64,000 nt of DNA from Ilumatobacter sp963746265 (GTDB lineage: Bacteria > Actinomycetota > Acidimicrobiia > Acidimicrobiales > Ilumatobacteraceae). The notes under the pieces are model-generated. The model was not told the DNA's origin. It did no database searches and saw nothing but the letters and a program-made list of their open reading frames with translations. The translations under genes and the position numbers were made by a program. The stretch is taken from assembly GCA_963746265.1 (NCBI GenBank), contig CAVVAM010000015.1, positions 434,001 to 498,000 on the forward strand, given 5' to 3'. Below, one piece after another: positions 42,706 to 50,917 of this stretch (the first letter of the stretch is position 1; every line of letters starts with the position of its first letter).

Positions 42706-43274
42706 GATCCGACACGCTCGACGAAGTCGGTGATCCGCTCGACGAACGCATCACGATGGAATTCCTCGTACGTCGCCCACGTGCTGAGCGTCGACGTGTC
42801 GCGAACCCGATCGACGAACAGCACACCGTCGAGATGGTCGCACTCGTGCTGCCACGTGCCGGCGGTGAGGCCGCGCTTGACCTCGTCGTGCTCGGCGCCG
42901 TATCGGTCGATGTAGCGAACACGCACGTTCACGAAGCGATGGACGTTGCCGCGCAGCGGCACCGACAGGCACCCCTCGTTGATCTCGACCATCTCGTCGT
43001 CGAGCGGCTCGATCACCGGATTGATCGCGACGGTCAGCGGGATGCGTGGCTTGTACGGGTAGCGAGGATTGTCGCCGACCTCGATCACGGCCACCCGCAA
43101 TGGCACGCCGATCTGGTTCGCGGCGAGCCCGGCACCCGCGGCATCCCGCATGGTGTCGACGAGATCGTCGACGAGCTGCTGCACCTCGGCGCCGGCGACA
43201 TCGGCGAGGTCGATCTCCCCGGCGCGTCGGCGCAGGACCGGATCTCCGATGCTGCGGATCGGGCGCACCGTCAT
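42702..43274 (-). CDS. def: peptide deformylase-family protein embedded in the hut operon
   Basis: A 190-residue member of the Def family with all three motifs: G47-A-G-L-A-A-N-Q54 (GAGLAANQIG), E100-G-C-L-S104 and the metal site H143-E-C-D-H147. The fold removes N-formyl groups from nascent peptides using Fe2+ or Zn2+. It overlaps hutF and the PhyH-family gene by 4 nt on either side. Since HutF yields N-formylglutamate and no hutG is present, this enzyme may instead or also deformylate N-formylglutamate; that role is inference. A housekeeping Def elsewhere in the genome is expected but cannot be seen here. Confidence 0.9.
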   Translation of the reverse strand: MTVRPIRSIGDPVLRRRAGEIDLADVAGAEVQQLVDDLVDTMRDAAGAGLAANQIGVPLRVAVIEVGDNPRYPYKPRIPLTVAINPVIEPLDDEMVEINEGCLSVPLRGNVHRFVNVRVRYIDRYGAEHDEVKRGLTAGTWQHECDHLDGVLFVDRVRDTSTLSTWATYEEFHRDAFVERITDFVERVGS

Positions 43275-44086
43275 CGATCGACCTCCGCGGTGAACAGGAC
43301 CGGGAAGCTGGGGTGGACCATCGGTGCACCCGCCGGCACCTCCAGGTCGAGGCGGGGGAAGGGTGGCGAGGTCGGCCAGTCTCGCGGGGCGTGCACCATG
43401 TCGTCGCCCAGGAAACGAACCGAGAGGACGCGGCGTCGACCGGTTCCGGGGACTCCGCCCGCTCGGTGGACGGTCAGCATGTCGAAGAACACGGCGTCAC
43501 CGGGCTCGAGCTCCCAGCCGATCACCCGCCAGCGGTCCGGATCGGCTGCGAAGTCGGGTAGCTCGGCCAGTGCACCCGCAGGGAACCACGCCGCGCGATC
43601 GTCCAGGAAGGTGCGCGGCATGAACCACGGCCCATGGTGTGTCCCGGCCACGAACTCCAGGGTCGATGCCCTCGGAACCGGGTCGACCGGGAACCACATG
43701 CTCGCGTTCTGCCGCCCCTCGACGTTGTAGTACGGCTGATCCTGGTGCCACGGTGTTCGTTGGCGAGTCCCGGGCTCCTTGACCAGCACGTGGTCGTGAT
43801 ACAGGCGGACCGTCGACGATCCGGTCAGCTCGGCAGCGATACGTGCGCCCGGCGACTCACGGATGAAGCGCTCCATCTGCGGGAGTCGATGCCAGTTGCA
43901 GAAGTCCTCGACGAACACCCCGTCGTCATCGCTGCTGGCGCGTTGCGCGAGCGGCGACAGTGCCGCCAGGTTCGCCTCGATCGCCTCCTCGGCCATCGCG
44001 ACGTGTTCCGGTGTGAATGCACCGCGCACGCACACCGCGCCGTCGCGTGCGAAGTCGCCGTCGATGACCCACCGGTCGGCCATCAC
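43271..44086 (-). CDS. phytanoyl-CoA dioxygenase (PhyH) family protein
   Basis: A 271-residue Fe(II)/2-oxoglutarate dioxygenase. The metal triad is H114-x-D116 (WHQDQPYYN) and H207 (MLTVHRAGG); the 2OG-binding Arg lies near residue 220. The double-stranded beta-helix core is complete. Bacterial PhyH members hydroxylate varied small molecules, and the substrate is not predictable. It is translationally coupled to a second 2OG oxygenase upstream and the deformylase-family gene downstream (ATGA overlaps), so it is part of the hut transcript. Confidence 0.85.
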   Translation of the reverse strand: MMADRWVIDGDFARDGAVCVRGAFTPEHVAMAEEAIEANLAALSPLAQRASSDDDGVFVEDFCNWHRLPQMERFIRESPGARIAAELTGSSTVRLYHDHVLVKEPGTRQRTPWHQDQPYYNVEGRQNASMWFPVDPVPRASTLEFVAGTHHGPWFMPRTFLDDRAAWFPAGALAELPDFAADPDRWRVIGWELEPGDAVFFDMLTVHRAGGVPGTGRRRVLSVRFLGDDMVHAPRDWPTSPPFPRLDLEVPAGAPMVHPSFPVLFTAEVDR

Positions 44087-44859
44087 GACGTCCGGCCGTA
44101 GAACGTGTCGAGCGCCGAGTCGGAGAGCGCCACGTCGGGTTCGCTGTTGTAGGCGAACACGACGAGTATCCGCGTGATCGCGCCCTCGGTCGGTGTGACG
44201 CGGTGCAGGGCGTCACGCCCCCGGAACAGCACGAGGTCACCGGGCGCGATCTCGAGTCGTTCGACCGGCTCGAGGCCGTCGAGCACGCCGGCGACACGAT
44301 CGAACCCCATCTCGCCCAGATCGGCCGCACGCACATCCCGCACGAACTCGAAGACGCCACCGGCCTCCGGCGCCTGCACCAGCATCGTGACCGCGAACGA
44401 CGAATTGTCGAAGTGCCACCCCAGCTCCTGGCCCTCGGAGGCGAAGTGCACGTTGATCGACGACAACCGATCGGCGTACGGATGGAGCCGGCCGATGCCG
44501 AGTACGCCACACAGGAACGTCCGGAACTCGTCGGAGTCGTACAGCTCGCGCAGCGGTGACGAGGCAGGGATCTGATCGTCGGCGATGAGGCCCTTGCTGC
44601 TCGCGACCTGCCGGTTGAACGCATGGTCGCTCGGCAACGACGAGTCCGGCGGGGTCAGGTACACGTTGTGCGTCGAACCGGCGAAGAACGCCTCCTCCCG
44701 GCGGGGAGCCGACTCGGCGACCACCCGCCGGACCGCCTCGTCGGAGAAGAAGCCCTCCAGCACGAGCGCGCCGTCGCGCTCGAGGCACTTGCGGCACCGT
44801 TCGACGAAGGCGGGATCGGCGATCGGATGCCGCTTCGTGTCGACGTGCGAGGCGATCAC
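44083..44859 (-). CDS. 2-oxoglutarate/Fe(II) oxygenase (HFD-type)
   Basis: A 258-residue 2OG-Fe(II) oxygenase. H149-x-D151 (GWHFDNSSF), H219 (LHRVTPTEG) and R230 form the iron and 2OG site. The style, WHFDN plus a VFEFVRDVR loop, resembles the amino-acid hydroxylase/halogenase group of BesD-like enzymes, but the Asp is present, as in hydroxylases. A free amino acid such as a histidine derivative is a plausible substrate; that is inference. GTG at 44859 overlaps the hutU stop by 4 nt; longer starts would run into hutU. Confidence 0.8.
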   Translation of the reverse strand: MIASHVDTKRHPIADPAFVERCRKCLERDGALVLEGFFSDEAVRRVVAESAPRREEAFFAGSTHNVYLTPPDSSLPSDHAFNRQVASSKGLIADDQIPASSPLRELYDSDEFRTFLCGVLGIGRLHPYADRLSSINVHFASEGQELGWHFDNSSFAVTMLVQAPEAGGVFEFVRDVRAADLGEMGFDRVAGVLDGLEPVERLEIAPGDLVLFRGRDALHRVTPTEGAITRILVVFAYNSEPDVALSDSALDTFYGRTS

Positions 44860-46541
44860 GACGGCGCTTCCTCTGCTTCCTGCATGGGCACCCTGACCCC
44901 ACGTTCGGCTGCGACGTCGGCCGCTCGCTCGTAGCCGGCGTCGACGTGACGGATCACGCCCGTCGCCGGATCGTTGGTCAGGACGCGCTCCAGCTTCTCG
45001 GCCGCGAGATCGGTGCCGTCTGCGACACTGACCTGCCCGGCGTGGATCGATCGACCGATTCCCACGCCGCCGCCGTGGTGGATGCTGACCCACGTCGCAC
45101 CCGAGCTCGTGTTGACGAGGCCGTTCAGCAGCGGCCAATCGGCGATCGCATCGGAGCCGTCGAGCATGTCCTCGGTCTCGCGGTACGGTGAAGCGACCGA
45201 ACCGGAGTCGAGATGATCACGGCCGATGACGATCGGCGCCGAGAGCTCCCCCGAGCGGACCATCTCGTTGAACCGCAGACCGAGCCGATGGCGCTCGCCG
45301 TAGCCCAACCAACAGATGCGCGCCGGGAGACCCTGGAACGCCACCCGCTCGCCCGCCAGCCTGATCCAGCGCGCCAGCGCCTCGTCCTCGGGGAACTCTT
45401 CCAGCACGGCACGGTCCGTGGCCGCGATGTCGGCGGGATCGCCCGACAGCGCAACCCATCGGAACGGGCCCTTGCCCTCGCAGAACAGCGGTCGGATGTA
45501 GGCGGGCAGGAACCCCGGATAGTCCATCGCCCGTTCGAACCCGCCGAGCGCTGCCTCGGCCCGCAGGCTGTTGCCGTAGTCGAAGACCTCGGCTCCGGCG
45601 TCCATGAACCCGACCATCGCCGCACAGTGCGTCGCCATGGCTGCCCGTGCGCGACGTGTGAACTCGCCGGGATCGTTCACACGCAGCTCGGCCGCGGCCT
45701 CGAGGGACAGGTCGTTGGGCATGTAGCTGAGCGGGTCATGGGCGCTGGTCTGGTCGGTGACGATGTCGGCGTCGACGGCATCGGCGAGCAACCGCGGCAG
45801 CACATCGGCCGCGTTGCCGAGCAGGCCCACCGACAACGCGGTGTTCGACGCCTTCGCCGCGGCGACGCGCCGAACGGCCTGCTCGTAGCTCGGAGCGATC
45901 TCGTCGAGGTAGCGGTGCTCGACCCGACGCTCGAGCATGTGCTGGTCGACGTCGACGATCAGCACGACACCGTCGTTCATCGTGACGGCGAGCGGCTGGG
46001 CACCGCCCATGCCACCGGCACCCGCGGTGACGGTCAGCGTGCCCGCCAACGTGCCGCCGAACCGCCTGCGGGCGATCTCGGCGAAGCATTCGTAGGTGCC
46101 CTGGAGAATGCCCTGCGTGCCGATGTAGATCCACGATCCCGCGGTCATCTGCCCGTACATGGTGAGGCCCTGGTGTTCGAGCCGACGGAACTCGTCCCAG
46201 TTCGCCCAGTCGGGCACCAGGTTGGAGTTGGCGATGAGCACCCGTGGCGCCCACTCGTGCGTACGCAGCACGCCGACCGGCTTGCCCGACTGCACGAGCA
46301 TCGTCTCGTCGGCCGCCAGTGTCGTCAGCGTGCGGAGCATCGCCCGGTAGGCGTCCCACGACCGGGCGGCGCGCCCGGTGCCACCGTAGACGACGAGCTG
46401 ATCGGGGTTCTCGGCCACCTCGGGGTCCAGGTTGTTCTGCAGCATGCGGTACGCCGCCTCCTGTGGCCACCCCCGGCATGTCAGGTCGCTGCCGCGGGGG
46501 GCCGAGATGTCGGTGACGGGGCGTCCGATGTCGATGGCCAT
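44856..46541 (-). CDS. hutU: urocanate hydratase
   Basis: A 561-residue urocanase, the second step of histidine degradation. It converts urocanate to imidazolonepropionate with a tightly bound NAD+. VVYGGTGRAARSW is the N-terminal NAD segment, TAGAGGMGGAQPLAVTM the glycine-rich loop, and RICWLGYGERHRLGL contains the active-site Cys/Tyr region. The length fits the family (about 555). The ATG at 46541 has GAGGAGAG ahead of it. It is the first gene of the minus-strand hut operon; hutH is divergent, 820 nt away past the regulator. Confidence 0.95.
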   Translation of the reverse strand: MAIDIGRPVTDISAPRGSDLTCRGWPQEAAYRMLQNNLDPEVAENPDQLVVYGGTGRAARSWDAYRAMLRTLTTLAADETMLVQSGKPVGVLRTHEWAPRVLIANSNLVPDWANWDEFRRLEHQGLTMYGQMTAGSWIYIGTQGILQGTYECFAEIARRRFGGTLAGTLTVTAGAGGMGGAQPLAVTMNDGVVLIVDVDQHMLERRVEHRYLDEIAPSYEQAVRRVAAAKASNTALSVGLLGNAADVLPRLLADAVDADIVTDQTSAHDPLSYMPNDLSLEAAAELRVNDPGEFTRRARAAMATHCAAMVGFMDAGAEVFDYGNSLRAEAALGGFERAMDYPGFLPAYIRPLFCEGKGPFRWVALSGDPADIAATDRAVLEEFPEDEALARWIRLAGERVAFQGLPARICWLGYGERHRLGLRFNEMVRSGELSAPIVIGRDHLDSGSVASPYRETEDMLDGSDAIADWPLLNGLVNTSSGATWVSIHHGGGVGIGRSIHAGQVSVADGTDLAAEKLERVLTNDPATGVIRHVDAGYERAADVAAERGVRVPMQEAEEAPS

Positions 46542-46608
46542 CTCTCTCCTCGGGTCGTGGGCACGCCGACCGCGCAACCCGCTTGCAGTGTGCGCGGTTC
46601 TGCTCTAC

Positions 46609-46645
46609 GTTGTCAACAGGCAACATCGTTTGTCATGAAGTGACA
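46609..46645. promoter_or_regulatory. candidate control region between hutU and the IclR gene
   Basis: The 147-bp divergent gap holds short inverted repeats: GTTG-T-CAAC near 46609 and TGTCA-N5-TGACA at 46631-46645. On the minus strand TTGACA (46616-46611) could be the hutU -35 box. The GC content dips locally. These are plausible operators for the adjacent IclR protein; inferred only. Confidence 0.4.
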
Positions 46646-46688
46646 TGCCCGGCGCCGCCAGGCCCAACCGATCGGAGATCGGACGCCC

Positions 46689-47366
46689 ATGAACACCGAC
46701 CCACCTGCTGCCCAGGTCCCCCGTTCGGTCGGGCGCGTGCTCGATCTGTTGGAGGCCGTGCTGGGCGCCGGCGAATGCAACCTCACGGCGGCGGCGGCGG
46801 CGTGCGGGCTGACGCCCACGACCGCACTCCGGCACCTCCGAGCACTCGAGGCTCGCGGCTACGTCGACCGCAACGACGACGGTGCCTTCTCGGTCGGCCC
46901 CACGATGTTGCGACTCGCGGCGACCCTCGGTGACGACGATCCGGTGGCGCACCTCGTGGCCATCGTGCAACCTCACCTCGATGCGCTCGCGACCGAAACG
47001 GGGGAATCCACGTACCTGGCCATCAGCGATGGAAGTGTCGCGACCTACGTCGCGACCGCCGAGAGCGGCCGTGCGATCAGGCACGTCGGCTGGATCGGCC
47101 AGAACGTGACGCTCGACGGCACAGCGGTCGGCGATGCACTGCAGGCCCCAGGACGGGCGGTCACCCGAACCGGCGCCGTCGAACCCGACATCACGGCGAT
47201 CTCGTTGGCGATCCCCGTGCCCGGTCGACTCGGCGTCACACTCTCGATCATCGGGCCGGAACACCGATTCACACGGGCGAACCGACTCGCCCACGAAGCG
47301 GCACTCGTCCGCGTCGCCGATCGGCTCGGCGAACAACTCGGCCTCGGCGCCGCGGTGGCCTCGTGA
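46689..47366 (+). CDS. IclR-family transcription regulator of the hut locus
   Basis: A 225-residue IclR protein. The winged helix is RSVGRVLDLLEAVL, then CNLTAAAAACGLTPTTALRHL, with ALEARGYVDRNDDGAFSVG as wing. The C-terminal GAF-like effector domain (about 85-220) reads HLDALATETGESTYLAI. It is shorter than the family's usual 250 by loss in the mid-C-terminal domain. Its stop overlaps the hutH start (GTGA), so it is co-expressed with hutH and divergent from hutU. The likely inducer is urocanate or histidine; this is inference from neighbourhood. Confidence 0.85.
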   Translation: MNTDPPAAQVPRSVGRVLDLLEAVLGAGECNLTAAAAACGLTPTTALRHLRALEARGYVDRNDDGAFSVGPTMLRLAATLGDDDPVAHLVAIVQPHLDALATETGESTYLAISDGSVATYVATAESGRAIRHVGWIGQNVTLDGTAVGDALQAPGRAVTRTGAVEPDITAISLAIPVPGRLGVTLSIIGPEHRFTRANRLAHEAALVRVADRLGEQLGLGAAVAS

Positions 47367-48892
47367 TCCGCCTCGACGGCCCCGGTGTCACGATCGCCGA
47401 CGTGGTCGAGGTCGCCCGCACCGGGGCCCGCGTCGAGCTGACCGGGCAGGCGGTCGAGCGGATGGACGCCGCTCGAGCGGTGGTCGAGCGACTGGCCGAG
47501 GGTGAACCGAGGTATGGCATCTCGACCGGCTTCGGAGCACTGGCGACCGTCTCGATCCCTCCGGAACGGCGCCGCGAACTCCAGGCGGCACTCGTGCGTT
47601 CCCACGCCGCCGGCATGGGCGCACCGGTCGAGGACGAAGTCGTCCGGGCGATGGTCTTCCTCCGGGCCCGCACACTGACGCTCGGCTACAGCGGCGCCCG
47701 GTCGCTCGTGGCCCAGGCGATGGTCGACCTCATCAACGCGGGCATCGCGCCGATCGTGCCCGAGTATGGATCGCTGGGCGCGAGCGGGGATCTCGCACCG
47801 CTCGCCCACGCGGCCCTGGCGCTGCTCGGCGAGGGCGAGGTGCACCACGACGGCCGAGTCCGGCCCGCCGCAGAGGCACTCCGATCAGCGGGCCTCGAAC
47901 CGATCGAGCTCGCCGAGAAGGAGGGACTCGCGGTCACGAACGGCACCGACGCGATCCTCGGGATGCTGTGCCTCGCGGTCGACGACACGCGACGGCTCCT
48001 GTCGCAGGCCGACGCGATCGCAGCACTGACGGTCGAGGGCTTGATGGCGACCGATCGACCGTTCGCCGCCGACCTGCAGGCGCTCCGGCCCCAGCCCGGC
48101 CAGGCAGTCAGCGCAGCAAACCTCCGATCGGTGCTCGCCGGGTCGCCGATCATGGCCGACCATGCCGAGGACGACCCACGAGTGCAGGATGCGTACTCGA
48201 TCCGTTGCACGCCGGCCGTGCACGGAGCGGCACGCGACACGCTCGACCACGTTCGACGTGTCGCCGAACACGAGCTCGCGGCGGCGATCGACAACCCGAT
48301 GGTGCTGCCCGACGGACGGGTCGAATCGTGCGGCAACTTCCACGGTGCTCCATTGGGCTTCGCCGCCGACTTCCTCGCGATCGCGCTCGCCGAGGTCGGC
48401 GCGATCTCCGAACGTCGGATGGACCGGATGCTCGACCGCCTCCGCAGTCACGGGCTCCCTCCGTTCCTCGCCTTCGAGGCCGGCGTCGACAGCGGCATGA
48501 TGATCGGGCACTACACCGCCGCCGCGATGGCATCGGAGAACAAGCGACTCGCGGCGCCGGCATCGGTCGACTCACTCCCGACGTCCGGGATGCAGGAGGA
48601 CCACGTCTCGATGGCGTGGCACGCCGCCCGCAAGCTCAGAAAGGTCGTCGACAACGTGCGCCGGATCCTCGCCGTCGAGTACGTCTGCGCGGCGAGAGCG
48701 ATCGAGCTGCGGCATCCGCTGGCACCGGGCGAGGGCACGGGGACGATGGTGCGACTGCTCAGAACGGTCGTCGACGGCTACGGACCCGACCGCCAACTCG
48801 CCCCGGAACTGGCCGCCGCCGAGCAACTGCTGATGACCGATGCTCCGACCGACACGCTCGCGGCGGTCGGGATCGAACTCGATCCGAACTGA
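47363..48892 (+). CDS. hutH: histidine ammonia-lyase
   Basis: A 509-residue aromatic ammonia-lyase that deaminates L-histidine to trans-urocanate. YGSLGASGDLAPLAHAAL contains the Ala-Ser-Gly that cyclises to the MIO electrophile, near residue 140. YGISTGFGALA carries the catalytic Tyr, and LPTSGMQEDHVSM is the C-terminal signature. Full length. GTG at 47363 overlaps the IclR stop by 4 nt. It converges on glgB with 24 nt between. Confidence 0.95.
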   Translation: MIRLDGPGVTIADVVEVARTGARVELTGQAVERMDAARAVVERLAEGEPRYGISTGFGALATVSIPPERRRELQAALVRSHAAGMGAPVEDEVVRAMVFLRARTLTLGYSGARSLVAQAMVDLINAGIAPIVPEYGSLGASGDLAPLAHAALALLGEGEVHHDGRVRPAAEALRSAGLEPIELAEKEGLAVTNGTDAILGMLCLAVDDTRRLLSQADAIAALTVEGLMATDRPFAADLQALRPQPGQAVSAANLRSVLAGSPIMADHAEDDPRVQDAYSIRCTPAVHGAARDTLDHVRRVAEHELAAAIDNPMVLPDGRVESCGNFHGAPLGFAADFLAIALAEVGAISERRMDRMLDRLRSHGLPPFLAFEAGVDSGMMIGHYTAAAMASENKRLAAPASVDSLPTSGMQEDHVSMAWHAARKLRKVVDNVRRILAVEYVCAARAIELRHPLAPGEGTGTMVRLLRTVVDGYGPDRQLAPELAAAEQLLMTDAPTDTLAAVGIELDPN

Positions 48893-48916
48893 CCGGAACG
48901 AGCCGCCGTACCGCCG

Positions 48917-50872
48917 TCAGTCTGCGGTCCGGGACGCCTCCACCTGCCCGGAAGCGTCCGGCGCCTCATCTGTCGACGCCGGCTCGGTGGACACGTCCAC
49001 CTCATCGACCTCGGCGGCTTCGGCCAATCGGTAGATCACGATGCCGAGCGGCGGCAGGTCGATCGTGACCGATGTCTCGAAGCCGTGGCCGGCCTCACGG
49101 TCGGAGATCAGCTCGGACGGGATCGCCATACCCGACCCGCCGTATCCCGAGTCGTCGCTGCTCGTGAGCAACTCCCAGGTTCCGGCCGGCGCGCCCAATC
49201 GGTACCCGCGACGGGGCTCGGGCGTGTTGTTCATCACGACCAGCACGGGATCGTCATCTTCGGCGGTGCGAAGATAGCCGAACACGCTCTGATCGCGGTC
49301 GTCGCCGACGATCCATCGGAAACCGCTGGGATCGCGGTCGACGCGATGCAGCGCCCCCAGCTCGACGTACAACTCGTTGAGACGACGAACCCAGCCCTGG
49401 ACACCGGCGTGCTCGTCATCGGCGAGCACCGGCCACGGCAGCTCGGCTTCGTGGTTCCATTCGTCGGGGGTGCCGAACTCGCCGCCCATGAAGAGCAGCT
49501 TCTTGCCCGGCACCGTCCACTGGTAGCCGAGGAGGAGTCGCAGGTTGGCGAAGCGCTGCCAGCGATCGCCGGGCATCTTGCCCAGCAGGCTGCCCTTGCC
49601 GTGCACGACCTCGTCGTGCGACAGCGGCAGCACGTAGTGCTCGGCCGACTGGTAGATCGATCGGAACGTCATCCGGTCGTGGTGCCACTTCCGATTGATC
49701 GGGTCGTTCGCCAGGTACTCGAGCGTGTCGTGCATCCAGCCCATGTCCCACTTGAACCCGAAGCCGAGGCCGCCGGTGTCGGTCGGGTTCGTCACACCCG
49801 GCCAGGCCGTGGACTCCTCGGCGATCATCATCGCGTCGGGGTACGCCGAGTAGATCGACGTGTTGAGCTCTCTCAGGAAGGCGACCGCCTCGAGATTCTC
49901 GTTGCCGCCGTACTCGTTGGCGACCCATTCGCCGTCGGAGCGCGAGTAGTCGAGGTAGAGCATCGAGGCCACGGCATCGACCCGCAGCCCGTCGGCATGG
50001 AACTGGTCGAGCCAGAAGTGGGCCGAAGACAGCAGGAACGACCGCACCTCGGGTCGGCCGTAGTTGAACACGAACGACTTCCAGTCGGGGTGGAAGCCCT
50101 GTCTCGGATCGGCGTGCTCGTACAGATGCGTGCCGTCGAAGTAGCCGAGCGACGCCTCGTCGGTCGGGAAGTGCGAGGGCACCCAGTCGAGGATCACGCC
50201 GATCCCCGCCTGATGCAGCACGTCGACGAGCGCCATCACGTCCTCGGGTCGTCCGTAACGAGCGGTGGGCGCGAAGTAGCCGGTGGTCTGGTATCCCCAC
50301 GACCCGTAGAACGGGTGCTCCATGATCGGGAGCAGCTCGACGTGCGTGAACCCGACATCGACGCAGTAGTCGGCGAGCTGGCGGGCGAGCGCCGTGTATC
50401 CGCCCGGCTCGAACCGCCACGACCCGAGATGCACCTCGTAGGTGGAGATCGGGGCGTCGTACCGGTTGCGGGAGCCACGCTCGGCCATCCACGCGCCGTC
50501 ACCCCACTCGTGCGACGGTGCGGCGACGATCGATGCCGTCTCGGGCGCGAGCTGCGCCGCCCGTCCGTACGGGTCCGCTTTGGCAACCCGGTGGACGCCG
50601 TCGGCCGAGGAGATCCAGTACTTGTAGCGGTCGCCGACCTCGAACCCGTCGAACGTGCCCCGCCACACTCCGGACGGATCACCGGTGAGCGGGTGGGTGC
50701 CGGGTTCCCATCCGTTGCGATCCGAGACCACCGAGACCGATGACGCGTTCGGCGCCCAGACCCGGAACGTCACGCCGCCGTCGTGCGGATGCGCGCCCAT
50801 CACCTCCCAGAGACGGGTATGTGTGCCGGACCCGAAGAGCCAGGCATCATCGGCGTCGAACGCTCTGCTCAT
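48917..50872 (-). CDS. glgB: 1,4-alpha-glucan branching enzyme
   Basis: A 651-residue GH13 branching enzyme that transfers alpha-1,4 chains to alpha-1,6 positions in glycogen. A CBM48 domain (about 25-115) precedes the barrel. ADGLRVDAVASMLYLDYSR holds the nucleophile Asp, MMIAEEST the acid/base Glu, and LSHDEVVHGKGSLLGKM the third carboxylate. A C-terminal beta domain and an acidic tail of about 35 residues follow. The ATG at 50872 is well placed. It is divergent from glgC, with only 45 bp between. Confidence 0.94.
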   Translation of the reverse strand: MSRAFDADDAWLFGSGTHTRLWEVMGAHPHDGGVTFRVWAPNASSVSVVSDRNGWEPGTHPLTGDPSGVWRGTFDGFEVGDRYKYWISSADGVHRVAKADPYGRAAQLAPETASIVAAPSHEWGDGAWMAERGSRNRYDAPISTYEVHLGSWRFEPGGYTALARQLADYCVDVGFTHVELLPIMEHPFYGSWGYQTTGYFAPTARYGRPEDVMALVDVLHQAGIGVILDWVPSHFPTDEASLGYFDGTHLYEHADPRQGFHPDWKSFVFNYGRPEVRSFLLSSAHFWLDQFHADGLRVDAVASMLYLDYSRSDGEWVANEYGGNENLEAVAFLRELNTSIYSAYPDAMMIAEESTAWPGVTNPTDTGGLGFGFKWDMGWMHDTLEYLANDPINRKWHHDRMTFRSIYQSAEHYVLPLSHDEVVHGKGSLLGKMPGDRWQRFANLRLLLGYQWTVPGKKLLFMGGEFGTPDEWNHEAELPWPVLADDEHAGVQGWVRRLNELYVELGALHRVDRDPSGFRWIVGDDRDQSVFGYLRTAEDDDPVLVVMNNTPEPRRGYRLGAPAGTWELLTSSDDSGYGGSGMAIPSELISDREAGHGFETSVTIDLPPLGIVIYRLAEAAEVDEVDVSTEPASTDEAPDASGQVEASRTAD

Positions 50873-50917
50873 CTGGTGCCTTCCGTTCGCTTCATCGCCA
50901 CAGCCTACGATGCACAC

